NCBI GenBank assembly: GCA_900317125.1
Contig: ONFR01000002.1
Location: forward strand, 62,001-126,000
Length of the DNA: 64,000 bases
Source: an uncultured Bacteroidales bacterium
GTDB lineage: Bacteria > Bacteroidota > Bacteroidia > Bacteroidales > P3
Direction of reading: 5' to 3'
Shown piece after piece: positions 46,361 through 60,600 of the stretch. The translations under genes were made by a program, and so were the position numbers. The first letter of the stretch is position 1, and each line of letters begins with the position of its first letter. The notes beneath the pieces are model-generated. The model saw nothing but the letters and a program-made list of their open reading frames with translations, searched no databases and was not told the DNA's origin.

Positions 46361-48157
46361 TTAATTGATCTTGATGACAAAGGGAAGTCGTGCCTGCAGG
46401 GGCTCCATGCGCGACCACTGTTCCAGCTCGTTGTAGAAAGGGATGACGGCCGAAAGCCTTGCACGCAGTTCCTCCTCTTGGCTTTCATCCATCTGCTGCA
46501 TCAGTTGTTCCCACATGCTCTTCTCGGCGGGGAAGGTCACCACGCTGCAGTTTTCAATTTTCACGCCTGCTTCCTCGGCTGCTATGCGCAGCGCCAGGGG
46601 CAGACCGCCCAATGTGTCCACGAGACCCAGCTCCTTAGCCTGTTTCCCGGTCCATACACGGCCGCGGGCGATGCTGTCCACGTATTGACGCGACAGCCCT
46701 CTGCCGTCGGCAACCCGCTGGGTGAAGGTGATATAGAAGTCCTCCACGTTCTTTTGCATCAAAGCCCTGGCAGCGGGCGAAAGCGGACGGTATAATGAAA
46801 TAGCGGTGCTGTTGCTGTTGGTCTTCACCGTATCGGTGGTGATGCCGAGTTTCTGACGCAGCAGGTTGCCCACTTCGGGGAGTGTGGCAAACACGCCTAT
46901 GCTGCCTGTCAGGGTAGTGGGGTGGGCCACAATCTTCGTGCCGAAACAAGAAATCTCGTACCCAGCGCTGGCGGCAAGACCGCTCATCGACACCACCACA
47001 GGTTTCACTTTCTTGGCCTCTCTCACAGCGTGTGTCATGCTCTCCGAAGCAGTGACAGCACCACCGGGCGAGTTGACACGCAGCACGATGGCCTTCACCT
47101 TGTTGTCCTTCACGGCATCGTCGAAGGCTTTCACAATGTCGTCTCCGTATACGCCGCTCCTAGTGCCCTCGTTCTTGCCGGGCACCACCTCGCCTTCGGC
47201 GTAGATAACGGCAATGCGTTCCTTACCGGCTTTCTTGCTCACATTCTCAGCATAACGCTTGGCTTTCACCAGTCTGGTTGCACCGTAGCGGGCTTTCAGT
47301 TCTGCCTTGATGTCTTGTTCAAAGCATAGCGTGTCCACCATCTTTGCTTTCAGTGCGTCATCGGGAAGGAAACTTGTCAGGTTGTCGGCGGCGGTGTTGA
47401 GGACCTCACGCGAAAGACCCCTGTTGGCCGACATCACGTCGAGCGCATGGTTCCAGATACTGCTGATATATGAGCGCACTTGCTCGCGGTTGGCATCACT
47501 CATGTCGGTACGTGTATACACCTCGCCAGCACTTTTGTAGGCGCACGACACCGGGCGTATCAGCTCCATGTGCACCCCCAATTTGTCCAGAAGTCCTTTA
47601 TAGTACATCACCTCGGCGCCCAAGCCGCTGAACTCAATAATTCCCGACGGGTGGACAGCAATCTTGTCGGCTGCTGTGGCAAGGAAATATTCGGGTTGCG
47701 ACAACATCTCGCCATAGGCTATCACGGGCTTCTCGCAGCGCGAATGGAAGTCCTTCAGAGCCAGCTGCAGCTCTTCGGCCTGTGCCCAGCCAAGGCCACC
47801 TCCGCCAAGATGAAGGTATAGGGCCTTCACGCGCTTGTCAGTAGCTGCCTCGTTGATGGTGGTCAGCAGCTGGTCGATACTGCACCCCGAGCGGTTTTCA
47901 AAAAACGACATCAGTTCGTTTCGAGATGTCTCCGACACCGAACCTGTCAGGTTCAGCTCCACAGCCAGTTTGGTGCCGCTGATGGGTTTCGAGTCGTCGA
48001 CGCTACTCAAAGCCGAGAACAGGGCCGCCAGCGTAATGATAAAGGTTATGATACTCAAAACCACCGAGCCGATGATAAAGCCCAGGGTAGAGGCCAGAAG
48101 GGTTTTTCCAAAGCCCATCGGCTTCGGTTCGTTTGTGCTGTTTTGTGTTGTGTTCAT
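46361..48157 (-). CDS. sppA: Signal peptide peptidase SppA (67K type)
   Basis: This 598-aa protein has an N-terminal cytoplasmic stretch and a single transmembrane segment (about 22-48, LLASTLGFIIGSVVLSIITF). Two tandem S49 peptidase halves follow. The catalytic lysine is expected in the first half (near RPVSCAYKSAGEVYT, about residue 205). The nucleophilic serine is in the second half (VVVSMSGLAASAGYEISCFG, about 390-410), as in E. coli SppA, so the protein seems active. SppA cleaves leftover signal peptides in the membrane. It is first in a minus-strand run with topB, truA and prmA. Confidence 0.94.
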   Translation of the reverse strand: MNTTQNSTNEPKPMGFGKTLLASTLGFIIGSVVLSIITFIITLAALFSALSSVDDSKPISGTKLAVELNLTGSVSETSRNELMSFFENRSGCSIDQLLTTINEAATDKRVKALYLHLGGGGLGWAQAEELQLALKDFHSRCEKPVIAYGEMLSQPEYFLATAADKIAVHPSGIIEFSGLGAEVMYYKGLLDKLGVHMELIRPVSCAYKSAGEVYTRTDMSDANREQVRSYISSIWNHALDVMSANRGLSREVLNTAADNLTSFLPDDALKAKMVDTLCFEQDIKAELKARYGATRLVKAKRYAENVSKKAGKERIAVIYAEGEVVPGKNEGTRSGVYGDDIVKAFDDAVKDNKVKAIVLRVNSPGGAVTASESMTHAVREAKKVKPVVVSMSGLAASAGYEISCFGTKIVAHPTTLTGSIGVFATLPEVGNLLRQKLGITTDTVKTNSNSTAISLYRPLSPAARALMQKNVEDFYITFTQRVADGRGLSRQYVDSIARGRVWTGKQAKELGLVDTLGGLPLALRIAAEEAGVKIENCSVVTFPAEKSMWEQLMQQMDESQEEELRARLSAVIPFYNELEQWSRMEPLQARLPFVIKIN

Positions 48158-48193
48158 GGTGTTTATATATACTTTTCGCGTAAATATTAAATT

Positions 48194-48235
48194 GCAAATT
48201 TACTAAATAATTCCAAATTATCGACCTTTTGTTTG
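48194..48235 (-). promoter_or_regulatory. sppA: Promoter of sppA
   Basis: TAAATTTGC at 48202-48194 on the minus strand fits TAnnTTTG and is about 40 bp before the sppA ATG at 48157. The stretch 48236-48495 holds no recognisable gene; its short minus-strand frames have no family match. Confidence 0.5.
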
Positions 48236-48495
48236 TCGCCCATGAGCCACAGGCGTCCTTCAATGACCCTTTTCCTGCCGTTAATAATCTGCATGTTGTT
48301 TGTCATGGCAACGAAGAGAGACATGAGAAATAATTGATAGAGAGCTGTGATTGAGAGAACTTGCTGCCGGTCCAGGATTGTGTCGGGTGGGGTGGGGGAG
48401 TGTAGAGAAGTGGCTGGCAATGGTGTTGATGCCGTCGGCAATGATGCGTGTCTTCGAATAGCTTGGGGCAAATCTTGGTTGCAGCATTGAAAATG

Positions 48496-48531
48496 AACTT
48501 GTGCTATTTATTATTTTTTTTGTATCTTTGT
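48496..48531 (+). promoter_or_regulatory. Promoter of the giant repeat-protein gene
   Basis: TATCTTTG at 48523-48530 preceded by an AT-rich tract (TATTTATTATTTTTTTTG) is a strong Bacteroidetes promoter. The leader to ATG 48633 is about 100 nt. Confidence 0.65.
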
Positions 48532-48632
48532 AAAATCTACCGATTTGTTCACCACACATTACACCCTCTGTAATTTGTTGGAAGCAAGTCGTTAGATGGA
48601 ATTTGCTTATATATAATGAAAATATTATTTTT

Positions 48633-51600
48633 ATGAAAAAACGCTACTATATAACCGGTTTGTTGCTGATGCTTGGTGCGGCCTTGAACAATAATGTCGT
48701 GGCTCGCGACATGGTGGTGCCGCAAAGAATGGGCGACTTTGTCGAGGTGGACACTTCGGCCGCAGTGTGCGACAGCATCCTGTGGCGAGGGCGGTGGCTG
48801 ACAACTTCGGGTGTATATACCGACACGGTGCTGTCGTCCTTGGGGGACGACAGCGTGTACGTGCTGAACCTCACCGTGCATCATTCCTCGTCGGTAGTGG
48901 AGAATGTGATCATCTGCGACAGGTATCTGTGGAACGGCGTCGTCTACACCTCCTCCACCGACGAGCCCTTTGTGGTGCTGCACGACGTGCACGGGTGCGA
49001 CAGCACGGTGCATCTGGACCTTGTTGTCGAATATAGCGACGATACCACCGTGGCCGTCGAAGCCTGCGACAGCTATACCTGGCATGGCCGCACTTACACC
49101 TCCAGCACCAGCTCCCCCGTCTATTATGGACAGAACCAGATTGGTTGCGACAGCATCGTCCACCTCTCCCTCACTGTGCGCTACAGCACCTCGGGCGAAC
49201 AGGAGGTGACGGCATGCAACAGCTACACATGGCAGGGCGCGACCTATACCGCCAGCACCGATATTCCCTACCGCTATGGCGAGAATGCCGCGGGATGCGA
49301 CAGCGTGGTGACGCTGCATCTCCATATACGTCATGCAGTGGACAGCGCCTACAGTGTTGTCGCCTGCCAGCGGTACGAGTGGTATGGGGTTGAATATACT
49401 GCCAGCGGGGTCTACACTCATCAGCTCGACCCCACCCAAACAGGCTGCAGCGGTGTGGACACCCTGCATCTCGCCATCGGCCAGCCCGCCACCGGCGACG
49501 AGGAGGTCATCATCTGCGACAGCTACACCTGGCACGGCGTCACCTACACCGAAAGCACCGACGAGCCCACCTATACCGACAGGACCGTCGCGGGGTGCGA
49601 CAGCGTGATCACCCTCCACTTGGAAGTGGTGTACAGCGTGTCGACAGTCGTCGAGGTGCATGCCTGCGAGAGCTATACCTGGCATGGCGACACCTACACT
49701 TCCTCCATCAACGGCCCGCGCTACTATGGGCAGAACCAGGTGGGGTGCGACAGCATCGTCACCCTCAACCTCACCATCGGCCACAGCAACACGGGTTCGG
49801 AGACGGTCACTGCCTGCGACGAATACACCTGGCAAGGCAACACCTACACTCAGTCGGGCTCCTATAGCGTCACCTTGCAGAACGCATCGGGATGCGACAG
49901 CGTGGCGACCCTCCACCTGACTATCAACCATAGCACCAGTGGCATGGAGTCGGTTACCGCCTGCGACGAGTACACTTGGCACGGCGAGACCTACGCCCAA
50001 TCGGGGACCTATAACCACACCTTGCCGAACGCCGCCGGATGCGACAGCGTGGCGACACTGCACCTCACCGTCAACAGCACCACCACAGGCATTGAGACAA
50101 TCACCGCCTGCGACGAGTATACCTGGCACGGCAACACCTACACCGCCAGTACAAGCACCCCGACGTATTTAATGGAGAACACTGCCGGATGCGACAGCGT
50201 GGTGACCCTGAACCTCACCATTAACTACAGCAATACGGGCGTCGAGACGATTACCGAGTGCGACGAATACACCTGGCATGGCAACACCTACTTCGAGAGT
50301 ACCACCACCCCCACGTATACCGAGACCAACGCTGCCGGATGCGACAGCGTGGTGACGCTGCACCTGACGATAAACTATCCCAGCATGGGGATGGAGATGA
50401 TCACCGCCTGCGACGAATACACATGGCACGACGTCACCTACACCGCCAGCACCGACGATGTGACCCATACCGAGACCAACGCCGCGGGGTGCGACAGCAT
50501 CGTGCTGCTTTATCTGACCATCAACTATGGGACATATAACAGCTACAACCAGGATGCCTGCGACGCTTACGAATGGAACGGGGTGACTTACACTGTGAGC
50601 GGAGATTACCAGTATGGCTACACCAATGTGGATGGCTGTCCGAGTGTGGATACACTCCACCTCACAATAAGCAACCACGACGACACTTCGTATCATGTCA
50701 CGGCTTGCGACGAGTATCGGTGGAACGGTGAGCTCTACACTACGTCGGGAGTATACCTGTACGACCATAGTCAGCCGGGGTCATCCTGCACAAATGTGGA
50801 TACGCTCTACCTTACAGTGAACTACAGCAACACGGGAATAGAGACTGTGGTAGCCTGCGATGAATACACCTGGCATGAGAATACGTATACCGCCAGCACA
50901 TCTTCCCCGACATATACGTTAGAGAATGCAGCGGGATGTGACAGTGTGGTGACACTGCACCTGACTATCAACCACAGCAACAGCGGCATGGAGTCGGTTA
51001 CCGCCTGCGACGAGTACACATGGTACGGAGAGACCTACACCGAATCGGGGACACATAACTACACTTTGCAGAATGCTGCAGGATGTGACAGCGTGGCGAC
51101 ATTACACCTGACAATCAACCATAGCAACAGTGGCATGGAGTCGGTTGCTGCCTGCGACGAATACACATGGAACGGTGAAACCTACACCGAATCAGGAACA
51201 CATAGTTATACTTTGCAAAATGCTGCAGGATGCGACAGCGTGGCGACATTACACCTGACAATCAATTATAGCAACAGCGGCATGGAGTCGGTTGTTGCCT
51301 GCGACGAGTACACATGGAACGGCGAGACCTACACAGAGTCAGGAACACATAACTATACCCTGCAGAACGCAACCGGATGCGATAGCGTGGCGACTCTGCA
51401 CCTGACAGTCAATCGCACTACTACAGGCATTGAGACCATCACCGCTTGCGACGAGTATACTTGGCACGGCAACACCTACACCGCCAGCACAAGCACCCCG
51501 ACATATTTAATGGAGAACGCCGCTGGATGCGACAGCGTGGTGACCCTGAACCTCACCGTCAACTACAGCAATACAGGTGTTGAAACGGTGGTAGCTTGCG

Positions 51601-54600
51601 ACGAATACACATGGCATGGCAATATCTATACCGAAAGTACGACCACCCCGACATTCACAGAGGAGAATGTGCTGGGTTGCGACAGCGTGGTCACTTTGCA
51701 CCTGACCATCAACAATAGCAATACAGGTGTGGAGACTGTTACAGCCTGCGATGAATACACGTGGCACGATGTGACATACAGCGAGTCTGCAACCCCGACC
51801 TATACGTTAGAGAACGCAGCAGGATGCGACAGCGTGGTGACGCTCCACCTGACAATCAATTATAGCAACAGTGGCATGGAGACGGTTACCGCTTGCGACG
51901 AGTACACTTGGCACGGCACTACTTATACTGCCAGTACGTCGACCCCAACCTTTACTGAGCAGAATGCTGCCGGATGCGACAGCGTGGTGACACTTCACCT
52001 GACAGTCATCCGCACTACTACAGGCATTGAGACCGTCACCGCCTGCGACCAGTATACCTGGCACGGCAACACTTACACCGCCAGTACAAACACCCCGACC
52101 TATATCATGGAGAACGCTGCCGGATGCGACAGCCTGGTGACGCTGAACCTCACCATCAACTACAGCAATACGGGCGTCGAGACGGTCACCGAGTGCGACG
52201 AATACACCTGGCATGGCAATACATACGTCGAAAGTACCACCACTCCGACTTATACAGAGACCAACGATGCCGGATGCGACAGCGTGGTGACCCTGCACCT
52301 GACGATAAACTATCCCAGCATGGGGATGGAGATGATTACCGCCTGCGACGAATACACCTGGCACGACGTCACCTACACTGCCAGCACTGATGATGTGACG
52401 TATACCGAGACAAACGCCGTGGGCTGCGACAGTATCGTGCTGCTCTATCTGACCATCAACTACGGGACATATAACAGCTACAACCAGGATGCCTGTGATG
52501 CCTACGAATGGAACGGGGTGACTTACACTGTGAGCGGAGATTACCAGTATGGCTACACCAATGTGGATGGATGTCCGAGTGTGGATACACTCCACCTCAC
52601 AATAAGCAACCACGACGATACTTCGTATCATGTCACGGCCTGCGACGAGTATCGATGGAACGGTGAGCTCTACACAACCTCGGGAGTGTACCTATACGAC
52701 CATAGTCAGCCGGGATCATCCTGCACAAATGTGGATACGCTCTTCCTGACGGTCAACTACAGCAACACGGGAGTAGAGACAGTGGAAGCCTGCGATGAAT
52801 ACACTTGGCATGAGAATGCGTATACCGCCAGCACTTCATCTCCGACATATACGTTAGAGAATGCAGCGGGATGTGACAGCGTGGTGACACTGCATCTGAC
52901 TATCAACCACAGCAACAACGGCATGGAGACGGTTACCGCCTGCGACGAGTACACATGGTACGGCGAGACCTACACCGAATCGGGAACACATGACTACACT
53001 TTGCAGAACGCCGCAGGATGCGACAGTGTGGCGACACTGCACCTGACAGTCAACCGCACTACCACAGGCATTGAGACGATCACCGCTTGCGACGAGTATA
53101 CTTGGCACGGCAATACCTATACCGCCAGTACATGCACCCCGACGTATATCATGGAGAATGCTGCAGGTTGCGACAGCGTGTTGACCCTGAACCTCACCAT
53201 CAACTACAGCAATACGGGTGTCGAGACAGTTACCGCCTGCGATGAATACACCTGGCATGGCAGTATCTACACAGAAAGTACGACTACCCCGACATTCACA
53301 GAGGAGAATGTGCTGGGTTGCGACAGCTTGGTCACTTTGCACCTGACCATCAACAACAGCAATACAGGCGTTGAGACAGTTACAGCCTGCGACGAATACA
53401 CGTGGCACGATGTGACCTACAGCGAGTCGGCCACCCCGACCTATACGCTAGAGAATGCAGCGGAATGTGACAGTGTGGTGACACTGCATCTGACTATCAA
53501 CCATAGTAACAGCGGTATGGAGTCGGTTACAGCCTGCGACGAATACACGTGGCATGGCGAAACCTACACCCAGTCGGGAACACATAACTACACTTTGCAG
53601 AACGCCGCTGGATGCGACAGCGTGGCGACTCTGCACCTGACAGTCAATCGCACTACCACAGGCATTGAGACGATCACCGCTTGCGACGAGTATACTTGGC
53701 ACGGCAACACCTACACCGACAGCACCAACTCTCCGACTTATATTATGGAGAATGCAGCGGGATGCGACAGTGTGGTGACCCTGAACCTCACCATCAACTA
53801 CAGCAATACAGGTGTTGAAACGGTGGTAGCCTGCGATGAATACACCTGGCATGGCAATATCTACACAGAAAGTACGACCACCTCGACATTCACAGAGGAG
53901 AATGTGCTGGGTTGCGACAGTGTGGTAACATTGCACCTGACCATCAGCAACAGCAATACTGGAGAGGAGACGGTTACCGCCTGCGACGAATACACGTGGC
54001 ACGATGTGACCTACAGCGAGTCGGCCACCCCGACCTATACGTTAGAGAACGCATCGGGATGCGACAGCGTGGTGACGCTCCACCTGACTATCAACCATAG
54101 CAACAGCGGCATGGAATCCGTTGTTGCTTGTGACGAGTATACATGGAACGGTGAGACCTACACCGAATCAGGAACACATAACTACACTTTGCAGAACGCC
54201 GCTGGATGCGACAGTGTGGCGACACTGCACCTGACAGTCAACCGCACTACCACAGGCATTGAGACAATCACCGCTTGCGACGAGTATACCTGGCACGGCA
54301 ATACCTACACCGCCAGCACAACCTCCCCGACCTATATCATGGAGAACGCTGCCGGATGTGACAGCGTGGTGACGCTGAACCTTACAGTTAATTATAGCAA
54401 TACAGGCGTCGCGACGGTTACCGCCTGCGACGAATACACGTGGCACAATGTCACATACAATGCAAGTACTGTATCGCCGACATATACCGAGACAAATGCG
54501 GCGGGGTGCGACAGTGTGGTCACGTTGAATCTGACCATCAATTATGGTACCTACGATAGCTACAACCAGGATGCCTGCGAGTTGTATGTATGGCACGGGA

Positions 54601-57600
54601 CCACCTATACCTTGAGCGGTGATTACACCTATGGCTACATCAACGGCGAAGGATGTCCGAGTGTGGATACCCTCCATCTGGCGATAAGCAACCATGATGA
54701 CACGTCGTATACTGTTGTGGCTTGTGATGAGTACCATTGGAACGGCAGCACCTATACCACCTCGGGGGTGTACCTCTATGACCACAGTCAACCCGGGTCG
54801 TCCTGCACCAATGTGGATACGCTCTTCCTGACGGTCAACTACAGCAACACCGGATTGGTGTCACAAACAGCCTGCAACGAATACACTTGGCATGGCGTCA
54901 CCTATACCTCCAGTACAAATGCTCCGACATTCACAGAACAGAATGTTGCGGGTTGCGACAGCGTGGTGACCCTGAACCTCACGATTAACTACAGCAATAC
55001 AGGCGTCGAGGCGGTTACCGCCTGCGACGAATACACCTGGCACAATGTCACATACAATGCAAGTACTGTATCGCCGACATTTACCGAGACGAACGCTGCG
55101 GGGTGCGACAGTGTGGTCACGTTGCATCTGACCGTCAATTATGGGACTTACGATAGCTATAACCAGGATGCATGCGAATTGTATGTATGGCACGGGACCA
55201 CCTATACCTTGAGCGGTGATTACACCTATGGCTACATCAATGGTGTCGGTTGTCCGAGTGTGGACACCCTCCATCTGGCGATAAGCAACCATGACGACAC
55301 ATCGTATACTGTTGTGGCTTGCGATGAGTACCATTGGAACGGCAGCACCTATACCACCTCGGGGGTATACCTCTATGACCACAGTCAACCCGGGTCGTCC
55401 TGCACCAATGTGGATACACTCTTCCTGACGGTCAACTACAGCAACACCGGATTGGTGTCACAAACTGCATGCAACGAATACACTTGGCATGGCGTCACCT
55501 ATACCTCCAGTACGAATGCTCCGACTTTCACGGAGCAGAACGTGGCGGGTTGCGACAGCGTGGTGACGCTGAACCTCACGATTAACTACAGCAATACAGG
55601 CGTGGAGACAGTTACCGCCTGCGACGAATATACGTGGCATGGTCTTTCGTATAGGGCCAGCACCTCTACTCCGACCTATACCGAGACAAACGCCGCCGGG
55701 TGCGATAGCGTGGTGACGCTGAACCTCACGGTCAACTACAGCAATACGGGTACGGAGACGGTTACCGCCTGCGACGAATACACCTGGCATGGGAATACCT
55801 ATACAGCCAGCACCTCCATCCCGACCTATTTAATGGAGAATGCTGCCGGTTGCGACAGCGTGGTGACGCTGAACCTGACGGTCAACTACAGCACAACGGG
55901 CGTTGAGACCCAGACGGCCTGCGACGCTTACACGTGGTATGGCACCGCCTATACCGCCAGTACTTCCACCCCGACCCATACGTTGGAGAACGTGGTGGGA
56001 TGCGACAGTGTGGTGACGCTGCACCTGACGATCAACTACAGCAATACCGGCGTGGAGACAGTTACCGCCTGCGACGAATACATTTGGCATGGATACACCT
56101 ACTCCGCCAGTACAACCACCCCGCAGTATACCGAGGAGAACGCTGCCGGGTGCGACAGCGTGGTGACGCTGCACCTGACCATCAACCGCAGCAATACAGG
56201 TGTCGAGTCTGTTACGGCTTGCGACGCTTACACGTGGCACGGCAGCACCTACACCGCCAGTACGACCACTCCGACATATACGGAGGAGAACGCCGCAGGG
56301 TGCGACAGTGTGGTGACGCTGCACCTTACCGTGAACTACAGCAACACAGGCGTTGATGCCATTTCCGCCTGCGACGAATACACGTGGCATGGAAACACCT
56401 ACACCTCCAGCACGACGGAGCCTACCTATATCATGGAGAATGCCGCCGGATGCGACAGCGTGGTGACGCTGAACCTCACCGTCAGCTACAGCAATACGGG
56501 CACGCAGACGGTTACCGCCTGCGACGAGTACACCTGGCATGGGAATACCTATACCGCCAGCACCTCCACACCGACCTATCTGATGGAGAACGCTGCGGGA
56601 TGCGACAGCTTGGTGACCTTGCACCTGACGGTCAACTACAGCAGTGAAGGCGTTGAGACCCAGACAGCCTGCAACGAATACACGTGGCACGGCACCACCT
56701 ATACCGCCAGCACCTCCACGCCCACCTACACCGAGCAGAACGCCGCCGGCTGCGACAGCGTGGTGACGTTGAACTTGACGATCAATTACAGCCGTACGGG
56801 TGTGCAGACAATTACAGCATGTGACCGCTACACATGGCATGGGCAGACCTATACCGAAAGTACCACCTTGCCGACATACGAGACTGAGACAACCGCAGGC
56901 TGCGACAGTTTGGTGACGCTCCACCTCACCATCAACCACAGCAATACGGGTGTGGAGACCCAGACGGCCTGCGATGAATACACGTGGCATTACTATACAT
57001 ATACTTTCAGCACCAACACGCCGACCTACAGGGAGACCAATGCCGCCGGATGCGACAGCGTGGTGACCCTGCACCTGACCATCAACTACAGCACCACGGG
57101 AGTGGAGACCGTTACCGCCTGCGACCAGTACACCTGGCACGGAAACACCTACACCACCAGCACGTCGGAGCCGACCTATCTACTTGAGAATGCACATGGG
57201 TGCGACAGTGTGTTGACGCTGAATCTGACCATCAACCACAGCAACACCGGATTGGAGACGGTCACCGCCTGCGATGAATATACATGGCACGGAAACAGAT
57301 ATACTGCCAGTACTTCGACACCTACCTATACCACCCAGAATGATGCCGGGTGCGACAGCGTGGTGACGCTCCACCTGACGGTGAACCACAGCAGTGCCAG
57401 TGTCGACAGCCAGACGGCCTGCGACGAATACACGTGGCACGGCGTCACCTATACCGCTTCCACCACTACTCCCACCCATACCGAGCAGAACGCCGAGGGG
57501 TGCGACAGTGTGGTGACCCTGCACCTGACCATCAACCACAGCAATACCGGTGTGGATATGCAGACCGCCTGCAACGCTTACACCTGGCACGGTGTGACCT

Positions 57601-60600
57601 ATACCTCCACAACCTCGGCGCCTACCTATCTAGAGGAGAACGCCGCCGGGTGCGACAGTCTGGTGAACCTGGTGCTGGTAATCTACACGGGCACTCACGA
57701 TGTGTTCTATCAGGATGCCTGCGAGAACTATACCTGGCACGGCGTCAACTACACCACGAGCGGTGTCTATACCTATGAATATACAAATGCGCATGGGTGC
57801 AGCAGTGCCGACACGCTGCATCTTACCATCAGCTCACACGACGACACCTCCTATGCTGTTACCGCCTGCGATGCTTATCGATGGAACGGCGTGACGTATA
57901 ACGCTTCGGGTGTATACACCTACGACCATAGTCAGCCCGGGTCGTCGTGCACCAATGTCGACACCCTTTATCTTACCATCAACCACAGCAACGCTGGTGT
58001 GGAGACACAGACAGCTTGCGACAGCTACACGTGGCATGGACAAACCTATACCGCCAACACCTCGGCTCCCACATTCGTCGAGACCAACGCCGCAGGGTGC
58101 GACAGCGTGGTGACGCTGCACCTGACCGTCAACTATAGCACGACAGGTGTCGAAAACGTAACCGCCTGCGACAGCTACACGTGGCACGGCAATACCTACA
58201 CTGCCAGCACCTCCACGCCCACCTATCTGATGGAGAATGCCGCTGGGTGCGACAGCGTGGTGACGCTGCACCTGACCGTAAACCACAGCAACACCGGCAC
58301 CGAGACCCATACCGTTTGCGACAGCTACACCTGGCATGGTGTCACCTACACCGCCAGCACCAACGCTCCCACCTATACCGAGCAGAACGCCGCCGGATGC
58401 GACAGTGTGGTCACACTCCACCTCACCGTCAACCACAGCAACACCGGCATCGAGGCCCATACCGTTTGCGACAGCTACACGTGGCATGGCGTCACCTATA
58501 CGGCCACTACCAACGCTCCCACCTACACCGAGCAGAACGCCGCCGGATGCGACAGCGTGGTCACCCTCCACCTCACCGTCAACCACAGCAACACCGGTGT
58601 GGAAGAGCAGACCGCCTGCGACCAGTTCACCTGGCACGGTATCACCTACACCAACAGCTCGTCCAATCACACTTACACCGAGCAGAACGCCGCTGGGTGC
58701 GACAGCGTAGTGACCCTCCACCTGACAATCAATCGCAGCAACGACAGCATCGTCACCCAGGCTGCCTGCAACGAGTTCACCTGGAATGGGGTTACCTACT
58801 ACAACAGCACCGATACCGTGACTTATGTCACTCAGAACGTGGCCGGATGCGACAGCGTGGTGACCCTCCACCTCACTATCAACCACAGCAACACTATCCG
58901 TTTCCGCGTGATTACCTGCGACGAATACACTTGGCACGGTGTGACCTATACCTCCAGCACCAATTCGCCCTATTACGTAGAACACAATGCAGCGGGATGC
59001 GACAGTGTGGTTTATCTGCACCTCACCATCAACAACAGTACTACTGGCGTCGATGTGCAGACAGCCTGCGACGAGTTTACCTGGCATGATGTGACGTACA
59101 CCGCCAGCACCAACACTCCCACCTATACCGAGCAGAACGCCGTCGGATGCGACAGCGTGGTCACCCTCAACCTCACCATCTACAACAGCACTACGGGCAT
59201 TGAGTCCGTTACCGCTTGCGACGAGTACACCTGGCACGGTAACACCTACACCGCCAGCACGACAGCCCCGACCTATCTGATGGAGAACCACCATGGGTGC
59301 GACAGTCTGGTGACATTGCATCTGACGCTCAACCACGGCTCGCACAACAGCTTCTACCAGGACGCCTGCGAGTCGTACATCTGGCACGGTCAGTCCTATT
59401 CCAATAGCGGGGTCTACACCTACGATTATCTCAATGTCGACGGCTGCCCCAGCACCGACACCCTGCATCTCGATGTAAGCATCCATGACGATACCTCCTA
59501 TCATGTGGTTGCCTGCGATGCCTATCGTTGGAACGGGCAGGAGTACACCACCTCGGGCGTGTATACCTACGACCACAGCCAGCCCGGTACGCCCTGTACC
59601 AATGTGGACACCCTGTACCTGACCATCAACCACAGCAACACAGGCGACATCTACCAGACCGTTTGCGACGAGTACACCTGGCATGGAATCCACTACACCT
59701 CCAGCACCTCTACAGCCACCTTCACCGAGCAGAACGCCGCCGGGTGCGACAGCGTGGTGACCCTCCACCTCACCGTCAACCACAGCAACACCAGTGTCGA
59801 CAATCATACCGCCTGTGACAGCTATACCTGGCACGGCGTCACCTATACCTCTTCCACCAACACTCCCACCTATACCACCCAGAACGCTGAGGGATGCGAC
59901 AGCGTGGTGACGCTCCACCTCACCCTCCACCACAGCAACACCAGTGTCGACTACCATACCGCCTGCGACAGCTACACCTGGCACGGAGTCACCTACACCG
60001 CCAGCACCAACACTCCCACCTATACCACCCAGAACGCCGACGGATGCGACAGTGTGGTGACACTCAACCTCACCGTCAATTATAGCAACACAGGCTCCGA
60101 AACCCATACCGTTTGCGACAGCTACACCTGGCATGGCGTCACCTATACGGCCAGTACCAACACTCCCACCTATACCGAGCAGAACGCCGCCGGGTGCGAC
60201 AGTGTGGTGACCCTCCACCTCACCGTCAACCACAGCGACCACCTCATCGAAGCCGTCACCGCCTGCGACCAGTACACCTGGCACAACGCCACCTACTCCT
60301 CATCCACCACCACTCCGACCTACCAGTCGCTCAATGCCGACGGGTGCGACAGCGTGGTGACCCTCCACCTCACCATCAACCACTCGCAATTTGTCACCGA
60401 GAACATCAACGCCTGCGACAGCTACACTTGGCACGGTGTCACCTACACCTCCAGCACCAACACTCCGATATTTGTGACCCAGACTGCCGAAGGGTGCGAC
60501 AGCTCCGTGAACCTCATCCTCACCGTGAACCGTAGCACCCACAACAGCTACCACCAGGCGGCCTGCGAGAGCTTCACCTGGCACGACTCCACCTATCTGC

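Noticed and set aside
48187..48471. 94-codon minus-strand frame upstream of sppA
   Set aside because: It covers the sppA promoter and has no recognisable features; possibly a remnant, but unsupported.
48549..50129. Long minus-strand open frame (526 codons) opposite the start of the giant repeat gene
   Set aside because: It mirrors the repeat coding sequence, has no signal or family features, and runs across the sense gene's promoter.
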